NCBI RefSeq assembly: GCF_048569485.1
Contig: NC_134354.1
Coordinates: 682,347,080 to 682,411,079 of the forward strand
Length of the DNA: 64,000 nucleotides
Direction: 5' to 3'
Source: Anomaloglossus baeobatrachus
Taxonomy: Eukaryota > Chordata > Amphibia > Anura > Aromobatidae
Below the pieces are notes generated by a model. It was not told the origin of the DNA and did not search any database. It worked only from the letters and a program-made list of their open reading frames with translations. Below are positions 10,275-22,005 of this stretch, one piece after another. Position numbers and translations under genes: made by a program. Positions within the stretch are counted from its first letter, which is position 1. The number at the start of each line of letters is the position of its first letter.

Positions 10275-11511
10275 GGCCCTGTGCGCACACTGCATTTTTT
10301 TGCCGTGGTTTTTGCTGTAGAAAAGGTGTGGTTTGTGCTGATGACTTTCTTGCAGTCCTTCCCCAGCAAAATCTATGAGAAATTAAAAATGCTGTGCACA
10401 CACTGCGTTTTTCTACCTAATAGGTTTTTGCTGTAGAATTTCTTCAGCAAAAAGAAGTAACATGTCACTTCTTTTCCACAGGTACCTGTGGTTTTGCCAT
10501 TACATAATGGTTATAAACCGCAGGGACCAACCTGTGGCAAAACCGTGGGTGCAGAATTCTGCCAGAGGGTGCAGATTTTTCTTGGTCATTTTTCAGTGCG
10601 CACATGTGGCGCCATGGACAAGCCAGGGGCCACAGGTAACACACACACCCCCACCCCCAGCAGTTCACAGCAGACATCCCCAGTGACACTTGATTCCTTT
10701 CCTCGGGCTCAGACACACACCAGGTGGGCGGAGTCAGGAGATGGAGACGCCCACCCAGGAGTTTAGCTGGCCTGAGGCAGGAAAGAAGCCCAGTCAAGTC
10801 CAGGGAGAGGAGGAGAGAGAAGGTCTGCAGGGAGACAGAAGCAGACAGGGGCCTAGGCTGGAGCCTAAGGCCCCCGTGCAGAGAGTGAGGCAGACGGTAG
10901 TGGCCGTCTGCGAGAGCCGGGAAGACAGTTGGTGGAACCGTAGGTAGCCGGGGCTGGGCGGTGGCCCACCGGTACTGAATCGGGGAGCCAGCTGGAAACC
11001 GGATTGCAGGAGGAGCGTGCAAGAAGGCGAAAGAGAGGACTTACATTACCAACCTGGGGTCAGGGGAAAAAACATCGCAGCCGCCTGTGGGACACGTCCA
11101 GCCAGCCGTGTGTTTTACCGAGAACTGTGTCATCATTACTGGCTGAGTGAGTACCACCGTGCCGTGCGGCACAGCGCTGCCCCCACGACCCTGCACCTCG
11201 CCAGGCCTCGTAGCCCTACCCCATCACCGGGCCCCGGGACAACAAACCCCCCCCCCCCCCCTTACCCACGGAGGGAAAACAACACCCTAGCTGCTCCACA
11301 CCATCGCTCCCGGGATCCCTGTCCAGAGCAGCGGTGGTGTCACAACCTCAACACAACCGTGGGTGGCGTCACGGACAATCTCCCTTCTCCCTTACCTAAT
11401 CCCCTTTTTACTGTGGAGCCTGGGATCACAGACCGGGATACGCCACCATGATACCCACAGAAGTGGCCCGGATCTGAGTACCCCTTATCCACGGGCGACA
11501 CACACAGGGCC
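10275..11511. mobile_element. Harbinger-like MITE interrupted by a solo LTR
   Basis: The left end GGCCCTGTGCGCACAC follows TAA (10272-10274). The right end GTGCGCACA...CAGGGCC precedes TAA (11512-11514). The LTR at 10605-11500 sits inside the right terminal repeat, seven bases from the end, with CACA duplicated. Without it the MITE is about 340 bp. Confidence 0.8.
10605..11500 (+). mobile_element. Solo LTR, family A (copy 1)
   Basis: The element starts TGTGGCGCC and ends GGGCGACA, with CACA duplicated at both sides. It shares with the other family members the blocks TGAGTGAGTACxxCCGTGCC, ACCGGGCCCCGGGACxACxAA, TACCCACGGAGGG and GTGGGTGGCGTCACGGAC. No internal retroviral genes are adjacent, so it is a solo LTR fossil. 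The superfamily is not resolved; a 4-bp duplication fits ERV1 or Gypsy. Confidence 0.8.
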
Positions 11512-11514
11512 TAA

Positions 11515-12794
11515 GGCTTACGGTGGAGTTAGCGGGCACCTTTGGCACCTGAAGTCTGGATGTTATTGTTCAGTGTTGGAACTGATTATAATAAACCGCA
11601 TTATGTACATGTATTTGTAAAATAGGAAAACTATTGTATGCTGCTATGGAAATGTAAAAAAACAAAATATGGCAATCAAAATGGTACAACACAAACTTTG
11701 TATAACACACAGCTTTCCAGGGGACAAAATTTGTTTAAAAAAAAATAAATAAAATCCCACTAGTATACAACTATACATGCACCCACTTGTATCCAGTGCA
11801 GGCCGCTCTATGATCTGCACAGACAAGAAGCAGGGATTTCAGCACCTGCCAGACCTCTGTAGCCTGTGATTGGATGGAGCAGTCAGGTGACTTCAGCAGC
11901 GGGTCATCATAAAACATAACCTAATGTGCTGTTTTCTGGCTTCTAGTGGAAAGGTGACATCACTGCTTGCTTTCTATACATAGACCAGATAATGTATGGG
12001 TTTCTTTGCTTATACTTACCTTCTGGAGGCTTCACCCCTATCTCTGCCGCTCTCATCTGTCTCCTGATTTGTGACCTGCCAGCTGCTCCAGTGTTTCATA
12101 GAATGGTGCTGGAGGTCACTCTTTAATACAAGTCTATGAGAGCCTCGTTCTGACTCTCATAGAGATGCATTGGGAGCTTGTGACGTAATCTATGACTTCT
12201 GGCCAGTCATCAGTTACTGTCACAAGATGATGACGCTGGACGAGAGCAGCGTCTGTAAAAGGTTGATCATGGAGAACCTTGGAACCACTGTATGGTATTA
12301 ATGAATATAATTTGGAAGTTATATCATCCCACAAATCCCCATTGAATTGGAAGGGAAATTAGAGACAGTATATCAGGAAAAGCCACCGAGGAATGGGGGC
12401 ACCGATGTAATTTAGGGTGCGTGTGACGCAGGTCATATCTCCATTGATGGGTAGTGGAAAAGGATAGATTGAGGGCTAGCTTACTAAATTATTGCCCCTA
12501 CTTTGAACACTAACAATTGATTTTCTGTGGATGTAATTTTTCTATACAGGTTGCATGCAGTAAGACGGTTCCATGATTCTTTGGTTTTATTATTTTTGGT
12601 TTTTATACTATTGGTCACGGTGTGGAATGGTTTGTCTTGTGAATTCTAATGAAATTTAGAATAAAAGGTTTTTTTTTGTTTTTTTTTTTTTTACTTTTAT
12701 AAAATTAGAATTGAGGTAGCATTTCTGACAACATTGAATTTTTCTACCTTTTTGACCCTTTAAGCGCTGTATAATGAGTCTTTACATACTTTTT
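11515..12794. other. Unassigned intron sequence
   Basis: AT-rich sequence with short homopolymers (T-runs near 12670) and no recognisable element or exon. A few repeated words suggest old MITE debris near 12.0-12.4 kb but nothing can be delimited. Confidence 0.4.
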
Positions 12795-13304
12795 AGTGGT
12801 CAGCTCGGATGTATATGTTTTGAAACCGAAGAAAGTAAAGTTTATAAAATCGGCAGCATCTTGAGTGACAGCAGCTGAGGATCAGATAATATCTGGGGGT
12901 GTATTCATAGTTATCACCTCACTCTGTTTAGAATTAGCATAAGTACTGTACAAAACTATTCACTTTTTACCTTGTAGGACCTGTGTGACGTCATACCCAT
13001 GTGACCAGAAGGGGTGGGGCCTCAGCCAACAAAGCTTATAGCACAAAGCAACCTTTTTCTGTTGGCAGAGGCCCCGCCCCTTCTGTCACATGGGTATGAC
13101 CTCACACAGGTCCTGCAAGGGGAAAAAGTGGATAGCTTGTATAATACTTATGCTAATTCTAACAGAGGGAGGAGATAACTCTGAATTACCCCACCCCCAG
13201 ATATTATCTGATCCTCAGCTGCTGTCACTCAAGAAGCTGGAAATTTTATAAACTTTACTTTCTTGGGTTTCAAAACATAACATAAACATCCGAGCTGACC
13301 ACTA
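12795..13304. mobile_element. Long palindromic (foldback) MITE
   Basis: AGTGGTCAGCTCGGATGT on the left pairs with ACATCCGAGCTGACCACT on the right. The arms continue through AGATAATATCTGGGG/CCCCAGATATTATCT, GGACCTGTGTGACGTCATAC/GTATGACCTCACACAGGTCC and CAGAAGGGGTGGGGCCTC/GAGGCCCCGCCCCTTCTG. Arms are about 235 bp, almost meeting at the centre. Confidence 0.85.
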
Positions 13305-13309
13305 CAGGT

Positions 13310-15330
13310 CTGTAGCGAATCGGCCTGATGGTGCCAGTATAGCACTGGCTTTAGGTTATATTACAAAAATCCTGATTGGTTCCCTTTTTAATCACCAGGG
13401 TTTAAATGCATCGCACAATGTCTAACAATACCATTATCTATCATGTATGCAAAAAGCACCTTAGGCATAAGCTTGGCTTGGTACGTTTCCCTCACCTTTT
13501 TTAAAATGGGTACTGAACAATATTTCATATACAGTATCATATCAGTGGGGAAAACTTTTCGCATCATACAATTGATGCAACCTTGGTGGAGGACAATGAG
13601 GTATGGGTGCCAACACCATCTCCAAAGCGGGAAGAATTGTGCATTATTAGACATTGGGCCTACACATGGGCTGTCTTCGGTCTGTGGCTGCCCCTGGTTT
13701 GATCGATGTAGGTCCTACTGCTTGGCTTCATACCATTGCAAGGGTAGGGAAATTATTTCTTCACTATTCTTAAATCTATAAAATTAATGGTGCAGTTAGA
13801 TGAGCTGGTAACTGGCAAACAAGCATTCATAGGAACTCATTTTGATGATTGTCATTCCATGTAAACAAGACAGTAATCACCTGATGAGCAAGAAAATGGC
13901 TCAGAAGTTACGTCTGCTGCCCATGTGAACCGGTTTTGTAGAACCCCCTATTGGCCTGAAATCTGCCTGTGGTAAATGTTCTCATAGCTGATCGCAGTAC
14001 TCAAGTAACTTACGCTATGTGTCATCCCTGTATTCAATGAATGATTGATGCTGCACAGCTTGGCCCAATTGTCAACTTCATTCAGTTATTCCGATACCAA
14101 TCTTGTGGGCACAAGGGAACAAAGATAAAAGGATCCAGTTCCACTGATCTAGTAATCGGTGGGCTCTTTCTATGGATGGCTGATCATTTTTGTAGACTGG
14201 GATACCACTTTATTTCCTAAACATATGAACCCAACAAAGACAGATTTCTGTGCTGAATCTTGCTATTGTGAGTTCATTAATATAAAACTATGAGCCTAAG
14301 CTTACTATATTAGGAATTTTTAATTTTGCCATTTTTAGTATCCCACAATTTTCTGTTGAAGCTCTTAAACCTCTTTGATATTCTTGACCACATGACATTG
14401 GCCTATTCCTGAGGGGAACGTCTCTGAAGTGGTAGAAATAATTGAACCCCAATCTGTAATTCTTTGCCACAAAATTGGCATCTTAAATTTTGAGGGAATG
14501 ATGAGGGTGGAGGTTTTGAGACTGTATCTGGCAGTACGTGGCTGTCTGGTGGGGCTTCTACATTTTGAAGGAATGTCCATGAATAGACTTGTAACGTGAT
14601 CGGCTCTCCATGCCGTTCATCGCTCTCTGTAAAATGCTGGGATCCCTTAAATGCTTTTTTTAGTTTCAACTGAATATCTCCTCTGTGAAGAGAATGAGTA
14701 ATGACGCACACGGGTCCTTCCTAGACCCGCCAGGTCATTTATCTGGCGGCCTGTACTTTCCTCTTGCAGAGATCAAGACTACAATTCCTCCTCCTAGAGG
14801 GTCCGGGTGGGTTCTTTGTCTGGCTGGCAGCATTTTTGACAGGGGGCAATAAAACATAAGATCCTTGTTGCTTTACTATTTCTTTGGGAATGTGCTCTTA
14901 TCAGTATAAAATGATTTATCAATACAACATACATGGCTCCTTTGCTTTTCTTTGGCCACCTTTTCAAAATCTGTACCTTTTTTTTAAAGAAATATTACAC
15001 TTTAAAAATAGAATAATATATCATACCTCTAGCTTCATAGTGGTATATGTTTAGGAAGATCTAAAGGCCCCTTTAGATGAACCAATAACCGGAAACAGGT
15101 ATTCGTTAGGTTTACACAAGCCAGTAATAGGCAAATGCTCTATCGGTATCATCTGATGGACAAGTATCTGTCAGATTGACCTATTAATGTGTAAAGGGAG
15201 AATGTGCTGCCACTAATACTCTGTTCTTTGACCCGGATGCGGCCTGCAGACCACACTTTGCCCAACCCTGCCAAAAAAATGATTATGTACTATATATAAT
15301 ATTTATTTTACAACTGCATACACCTTATTG
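13310..15330. other. No recognisable feature
   Basis: Two kilobases of intron without a supported exon or delimitable repeat. The longest frames (about 100-110 codons) are anonymous. Confidence 0.45.
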
Positions 15331-15336
15331 GATTTA

Positions 15337-16119
15337 CACTGATGTGCAAAAAGGTAACAATGTTTTGAACTTTTGACTTTCAGGCTCCATACCTTACCAT
15401 CCACTACAGGTTTGAACATGAGCTTACCATCATTTTGTAGATTATTTGGCTTGAAAATGTTTAGCATATGATTTAGTTATGCAGATTCTTGTCATGTCAC
15501 AGTATTGTTACCGTTTTTTGCTTCTAAAATTCTTAATTTTGTATTTATTTTGTTAATCCACGTTTTGGCTTTCAACACTTGAATCCTTGTGGACATTTAA
15601 GCATGTCTAGACAAATCCGATGCCAGGTCTCTCCTACACATTGTCAATGTTGGTGCATACTGGTTGACTCACTTGGGTATGTATACAGCTTTTTCTTCAA
15701 CTCTACCCACAAATATTCGATTGGGTTGAGGTCTGAGCACTGTGGGGGCCAATCCAGCAACTCTACTTCATTGTCATTAAACCGTTTCTTTGACAATCTT
15801 GATGTATGCTTTGGGTTGTCCTGCTGGAACACTATGTCCTCATTTTCATACCCATAGTACTTGAGTATACGAAGTAACGTGCAAAGTAGGATGCTCACTC
15901 ACATAGCTCTGCATTGAAATAATCATCAATCCTGGTCTAGTATCCAACACCTTTTGGCTCAGGCTTCCTCCACCAGTCTTGACAGTTCCCACAATTTCTC
16001 AATCCATTAGCCCCTTTTCCACTTGTTTGTTTCAGATCCATTTGCACCCATCAGTCTATTGACTTTAGTCTCATCGCTCCAAATCACCTGTGTCCAATCT
16101 TCTACTGTCCACTTTTTGT

Positions 16120-16155
<36 letters not shown>

Positions 16156-16748
16156 AGACTTGAGGCAGCGATAATAAAGTTGAGGCTTCTGTACTTTTAT
16201 GTGTCACAATTTCAGACTTGTGTAACGTGCATCACACGACGCTTACATAGACGTCTGTGATCTCCCTATTATGAAGCATACGAGTCACCTTCACTACCGT
16301 GTTTGCATCAGAACTGATAGATCTTGTGATGAGCCGACTTGTTGACTCCGATATTTTGCCTAGATATCACTTTTTGGCTTTTGAATGGATGGACGGACTT
16401 CATTTTGTATTCTCCCAACTGTCATTTTCTTGTCAGAGATCCCCCTATGGATGAGCCAAATTAGGTGGTTTCTCTTTTCTTAGGAAATTTTGGCTGCTCC
16501 TCAATTCAAACCAGTGACCTGAGAATCAACCAAATAAAACACTGAGCTATTAGAGAATGTGAGAACAGGTTGTAATTTGTAGTATAAAGGAAGAGAATTT
16601 TTTTTCCACCACCAGGAGCAAAACGGTAACAATGCAGTGACATGAGTTGCAGGTCAACAGGTAGGGTTACATTTGATGCTGTAATGGATGATGAGCTATG
16701 GAGCCTGAAAGTCAAAAGTTCAAAGCATTATCTTCCTGCTCATCAGTG
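15337..16748 (-). mobile_element. Tc1-like DNA transposon, decayed
   Basis: Flanked by TA on both sides (15335-15336, 16749-16750). The ends CACTGATG...CATCAGTG are inverted, followed by a conserved stretch TTTGAACTTTTGACTTTCAGG (15364 on) mirrored at 16704-16735. Minus-strand translation shows the DDE catalytic core of Tc1 transposase in two frames: WTQVIWSDETKVN near 16080 (second D) and VFQQDNPKHTS with SDLNPIEYLWVELKK near 15700-15830 (third catalytic region). The frame is broken and a long A/T tract at 16121-16153 lies inside the coding region, so the copy cannot make transposase. 1412 bp, near full length. Confidence 0.92.
16121..16153. repeat. Poly-T tract within the Tc1 copy
   Basis: About 33 T residues (read as lysines on the minus strand) expanded within the transposase region, after inactivation. 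Confidence 0.9.
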
Positions 16749-16750
16749 TA

Positions 16751-17500
16751 CTTGCTTATGCTGAAGTCAGTCAGGAAGCACAGCGGGTCCTTTACATCTA
16801 AGCCCCGTCTCTGCAAATTTGCAAACCGCAGTAGAGTGGGCCTATACGTATGTAAATCGCGCCATAACTGCCCCTGTTTCTCTTCTCTGCAGCCATCAAT
16901 GGAGTGAGTTTTCAACAGTTGTTTAGGCCCCACCTCTTCGTGGTCCTGGTGCAGCTGCATCAGCAGTATGTTGTCCCCTGGTTTAACAGTCTGCATTTGC
17001 CCATATAAAGGGACCATAAAAGTATTTTATAATGCTGTGGGAATTAACTCTATTTAACTGCCCGACAGGGAACAATCACTTTTTCTTCACTGGGTGCAGC
17101 TTGTTGAAACAAACTGTGCTATATTTCCTTTCCCTGGGGCCACCACAGATTCTACTGCACCTCCCAGTGTCCAGCATTGGCTGGCTCACTATCAACCTGA
17201 CATCGGTGCTGCAGCCAATCAATGATCTCAGCAGCTCAGCCCGAGTAGACAGAATGCCTCCTTCACAGCCACAAAATTTACTAATGGGCTGCCACACTGT
17301 TGACGTGACGTTGGCACTACAGCCAATGGTGGACTTAAGAAGTAGCGATGAAGACTTACGTGTGTGTGTGTGTGTGTGTGTGTTTTTGTTTGTGTTTTTT
17401 TTTTGTTGTTTTTTTTTTTACCGTTTAACTTGTAGTTATTATTCCGCAAAACAGGTTTTATGGATTTATTTACTTAAGCTGTCTAAAAGTCCCACTATAC
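16751..17500. other. Unassigned, includes (GT)n at 17358-17382
   Basis: No recognisable gene. A GT microsatellite followed by a T-rich stretch lies at 17358-17420. Confidence 0.5.
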
Positions 17501-17739
17501 ATTAGGCTATATAATCTGTAAAGCACTATATAAATGAATAAATGCACAAATCCACATCTACCTGTGGCCAAATATATATTTTGTAACCCAGACCACAGCA
17601 TCATGGACATAAAATTGCTGGTATTGAAAGGAAATTTCAAATCCCAGAGAGACAGGAGACTCTGGGAATACAAACCTTTGACACATTCAGGGCAGGAATG
17701 AATGTGTCCCATGGATGTATGTCTTTTTACATCAATTAA

Positions 17740-18140
17740 GAAATGTGCTCCTCAGAGCATCTGGGGGCATCACAGCTCTCGACCAGACCCCAATCAGAGG
17801 ACAATAAAACTTTCACACTGCTTATCTATGAACTGCTGCAACATTTATGGCCACAACAGTTTGTCCCCTTGCCATGCTGATAGTTCTGCTTCACATAGCT
17901 TGTCTTTACTGCTCCATTCTATGTCCTATTGTGTATAAATATGTGACTCTTCAGATTTTGTGTTATACTGAGCCTGAAGAAGAGACCTGAGTAGTCTGGA
18001 AAGCTTGCTATTATTACCATATTTTCAGTTAGCCATTAAAAGGTATCAACCACTGAGGACTTCAGTTCTTTGAAACTATTTTTTTTTTTTTTATCTCTAC
18101 TGGCTAACACGGTACAAATATATATTTTGCCTGTATCTAA
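17740..18140 (+). mobile_element. Penelope-like retroelement fragment (tentative)
   Basis: The segment GCCTGAAGAAGAGACCTGAG, GGAAAGCTTGCTATTATTAC, TTAGCCATTAAAAGGTATCA and CTGGCTAACACGGTAC resembles a repeat common in frogs and fishes that I associate with the terminal repeat of Neptune/Poseidon Penelope-like elements. No reverse transcriptase or GIY-YIG frame is present here. The CTGAAGA...GGAAA block resembles a degenerate hammerhead core. Family assignment is from memory and not verified. Confidence 0.4.
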
Positions 18141-18149
18141 ATAAATAAT

Positions 18150-18990
18150 AAAATGAATAAAAAGTCATCTAAACTCAATGACTTCAACAGGACTAAGAGC
18201 CCAATGTGTATATGGATCTCCCGACTGTCCCCTAACAGATTGCCAGATAGGAGGATCTGGCAGTTGGAATTTAATCACTTGATCATTTTGTTAAATAAAG
18301 ATATACGAGATAAACGGGCAGCAGAATTGTCCTAAAAATATAACCACTGGAGAGCTCAGCAAAGCCAAGTGTCCCGATGTATGGAGGAGCTGGGAGAGAT
18401 GGCGGTTATAAGGAGAGCCGTAGTTTGGCCTACTGCTGCTGTGTACAGCTATTTTAAAGACGTTACTCAAAGGAATCCGGCTGTCGAAAGCTCTGTGTCC
18501 ACTTCAGACAATAAAAGACTCAAACATTTACTACATGGGTCCCGGGATTTCCGTTGACTCTATATTATCTAGTCCCCACATGCACCATTACCTACAGTGG
18601 GGTGCCGATCGCTTTTGGATATCTAAGCGAATGGCTCTGTTGCCCAAAATAACCTTTTCATATCTCTAAATTTGAGTTGTACAGTATATATAAATTATGT
18701 GCCAGGAATGGAATTAGAACCATAAGGAGACATCTGTTTTTAAGATGCCAGTCTTGTTTGTGATTTGTTTTTTTTTTTTTTGTTTTTTTTTTCTGTTTGA
18801 TCCTGGCAGAATCCAAAACTGCTCTTTTAAATAAAACTTTTTCATCCTTCTCGGTGGTCAATTCTGAGCTCTCATATGAACTAATGGAGGGCTGTGTATG
18901 TGTGGTCACCATCCCACCAGATAGTGACTCTCAGCAGAGCCCTGCTCTTGGGACAGATGCAGGTCTCACCACCAGAGTCACATCTATCTT
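18150..18990. other. Unassigned intron sequence
   Basis: Contains two small frames of 60-62 codons (18153-18335, 18369-18557) without recognisable domains, and a T-rich tract at 18767-18792. Nothing further can be supported. Confidence 0.4.
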
Positions 18991-18995
18991 GCATT

Positions 18996-20210
18996 TGTCG
19001 CGGGCGGGGAGGAGGGTGTCAGCACACCGCGCTCACCCCTTCTGCTCGGGTCCGGCGGCTGCTCAGTGGTGGCTCGAGCCGTGGGCCGGATCCCGGGGGT
19101 TTCGCTAGCGGCGCTCCTCGCCCGTGAGTGAAAGGGGGGTTTTGGGGTGTTGGGATATTGTCCGTGACGCCACCCACGGTTGTGGTGATTGAGTGTACAC
19201 CACCGCTGCTCTATGTGGAGGTCCCGGGGATGGTGAGGCGGAGCAGCCAGTTGTTGTGTTGTCCCTCCGTGGGTAGGGGTTGGTGATCCCGGGGCCCAGT
19301 GGGGTGCAGGGGCGCAGGGGCAGCGCTGTGCCTTGCGGCATGGAGGTACTCACTCAGCCAGTAAACACGACACAGTTCTCGGTAAACAAACGGCTGGTTG
19401 GACGGGTCCCTCGGACGGTTCACGGTGCTGCGGTTCCCTGCAGTTAGCGGTGACGGTCTCTTCCCTGCACCTTTTGAAATGTTTGTTTGGTAGCGATGGA
19501 TTCCCACCGGTTACCCGCTCCCCGACTACAATCTGGGCCGGAGGAGCTCCACACTTTGCCCGCAGGCGCCGGCCCTGGGAAACTGGTGCCTTGGCGGTGG
19601 CGGTGTTTCCCCGTTGTGGTTGGACCTTTGCCGTCAATCAGGACTTGCTTGTTGGGAGATCTACGTCCCCTTCACTAACGGATTTAGCAATTTACAGCGA
19701 CTCCAAGCCTTGCCGGGATCCGAAAAGCCCCTGCTCTGGTGCTGACTGCCCTTTGTATCTGCTCCAGACCACCGGGCACACAGCCAACGGGGTCCTTCCA
19801 GTAACCTCCAGACAGTCCCACTGCAGACCTTCACCGCCGTCTGCTGACCTTGCTGGCTCCGTCCGTGCACACAGCCACAGACCAACTTCAGGCTTTCTGT
19901 CACTTCCACTGATGTTTCACTTCACTCTAGCTCCCTCCTGAGCTACACTCTCTAGCTCTTCCCTGAGCTGACGGGCTAATCTTGTTTACACAAGCTCACC
20001 CTGGCTAAACTGCCTGGTACTTCCTGCCTCCAGGGCTGTGAACTCCTAGGTGGGCGGACACCAACCACCTGGCTCCACCCCCCTGGTGTGGACACCAGCC
20101 CCTGGAGGAAGGCAACAAGGATTTGTAGGTTAGCTGGTGTACCTGCAGGGAATGTGGGGTGTGTGTGTGTTGTTGTGACCTGTGACCCCTGGCTTGCCCA
20201 GGGCGTCACG
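18996..20210 (-). mobile_element. Solo LTR, family A (copy 2)
   Basis: Reverse orientation: starts TGTCGCGGGCGGGGAG and ends CCAGGGCGTCAC, with CATT duplicated at 18992-18995 and 20211-20214. About 1.2 kb and a close relative of the copies at 28786, 36691 and 39706. It is an LTR only and carries no genes; fossil, moderately young because ends and duplication are recognisable. Confidence 0.85.
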
Positions 20211-20214
20211 CATT

Positions 20215-20690
20215 TATGACCCATCCTGTGGACAATCCCTTTAAAACGAGTTGTCTTATTGACATCCACTGGCATATTTGGACTTTTTTTTTTTTTTTTC
20301 TTTTCTTTTATGGATACCACAGGAATTTCCCTCCATGACGAAGCAGATATGTATGACTTGGTCGCCTATTTATTGTGCTGCCAGATTGATCTGCAAACTT
20401 CAGTGGTTTCCTATGGGAAATAAAGGGGCAAAGAACATGCTGTACTAGTCAACTATTTTCTCATAGGAAAATGTTTTAAGTTGTTGCATGATTCTGTTGT
20501 GATAATTGCGCGACGTTTCCGTTAGTATTTTTGATGTAGCTTTTTTTAGCAATTCTGCACCTACCTACAGTATTAGGTTACTTGTGATTTTTCATTTTTT
20601 TTTTTATTCTACCTTTTGTAGTTTAAAAAAAAATAAAACATTTTAGTATGTCATGTTTTTTAAATTTACAAATGCTTGTTTTTGTGTGGG
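20215..20690. other. Unassigned AT-rich sequence
   Basis: Includes homopolymeric T tracts near 20286 and 20600. The GACAATCCCTTTAAAACG block at 20231 looks like a MITE terminus fragment. No gene. Confidence 0.35.
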
Positions 20691-20694
20691 TTTT

Positions 20695-21850
20695 TTTATT
20701 TTATTTTTCTAATTTTTATATAAAGCCAACATACTCTGCAGTACTTTACAATTAGGCAAGGACATGTAAAGGACTAAACAAAATAACATAGTACAACCGT
20801 TACAGAAGGAGTAAGAGCCCAGGCTTATAATCCTATAAGGAAATAGGGATGACACAATGGGTAGAACGTGCTTGTTGCCATCATTTTATAAGGGTTTTCC
20901 TATACAGCTGCATGATCCGGTCATTAGCCAGAATCGAAGTGCAGTTATCTTGTGCCATTCGGTGCATGGAGCATGTGGAGACATTAACATTTTAGTGAGT
21001 TGAGGTAATGGGCCTGTTTTTAATTAGTTGGATGGTTTAGGATAGTGCATTCCAGAACACCGGCACAGCACATGAGAAGTCTTGGAGACAGGTTTGAGGT
21101 CCAGATTAGATCAGTTGCAGAATGAAGATCACTGGTAGGGTGATAGACCGAAATGAGGGGTGAGATAGTATTCTGTAGTGGATAGGCAACCATTGTAATG
21201 ACTGGCACAAGGTGGAGGCATCGGTAATGCGACCTTGGCTGCTGCATTCAGGACGTATTGGAGAGGAGGAAGTTTGGTTAGGAGACTGATCAGTAAAGAG
21301 CTGCAGTAGTCCAGATGAAAATGAATTAGTGACATTTTAAGTTTTGTTTTTTTTTTTTTTGTTTTTTTTTCCTCCCTGTTTTAAAGGTAAGAGAATTTAT
21401 TCTGGGAATGTTACCTGCATTTTAAAAACATGAGTTAGTGAATGATTGGATATTTGGAATAAAAAAAAGGTTCTGTCAAATTTCACCCCAAAATAGCAAG
21501 CATTCAGCTTGGAAGTTATGGTTGAACTGCTAAAGGTAATTGAAATATCGGGTATAGGTCGATTAGTATAGGGAGGAAACTCAAGAAGTTCAGTTATGGA
21601 GAGATTCTGTTTGAGATAGAGGGAGGACATAGTGTGAGAGACAGCGGACAGACAATCCCTGGTGTTTTGTGTTAAGGTGGAGGTGTTGTCAGGAGAAGAG
21701 GTGTATTGGGTGTCATCAGCATAGATGATTCTGCAAACCAACTCTGCTAATGGTGTGTCCAATATATAGGGAGAAAAGGAGGGGGCTTGGGGCTGATCCC
21801 TGAGGAACCCCGATAGTAAAGGTAAGAGCAGAAGAGAACATTGTCCTTGA
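20695..21850 (-). mobile_element. L2/Rex1-like LINE, 5'-truncated reverse transcriptase
   Basis: Minus-strand translation gives, in order, GVPQGSAPSPLLFSLYI (about 21770-21812), IIYADDTQ (about 21712-21735, the YADD catalytic motif), LYLKQNLSITELLEFPP (about 21570-21625), FHLDYCSSLL (about 21297-21328) and DFSCAVPVFWNAL (about 21040-21085). These are conserved blocks of the reverse transcriptase and its C-terminal extension in L2/CR1/Rex-type LINEs. Several frame changes show it is dead. The 3' end (20695-20745, reversed TGTAAAGTACTGCAGAGTAT...TTTATATAAA) resembles the tails of SINEs in the window. Confidence 0.85.
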
Positions 21851-22003
21851 GGCTCATAGAGCAGAGCATGGTGAGGAGAAGCTGCTGATCCAGTGTCAAA
21901 GGCTGCAGAAAAATCCAGAAGCTACAGTAGGCAGTCGTGACCGTTGGATTTTGCTGTTAATGGGTCATTAGATACATTGGTAAAGGCAGTTTCAGTACAG
22001 TAT
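21850..22003. other. Possible continuation of the LINE (minus strand)
   Basis: Sequence between the GVPQGS block and the next MITE keeps similar composition but no motif is clear. Confidence 0.3.
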
Positions 22004-22005
22004 AA

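Noticed and set aside
10465-11022. 185-codon open frame, minus strand
   Set aside because: Runs across the MITE/LTR junction, so it is formed by GC-rich LTR sequence and is not a gene.
19333-19941. 202-codon open frame
   Set aside because: Entirely inside a solo LTR; equivalent frames recur in sister LTRs only because the DNA is GC-rich and stop-poor.
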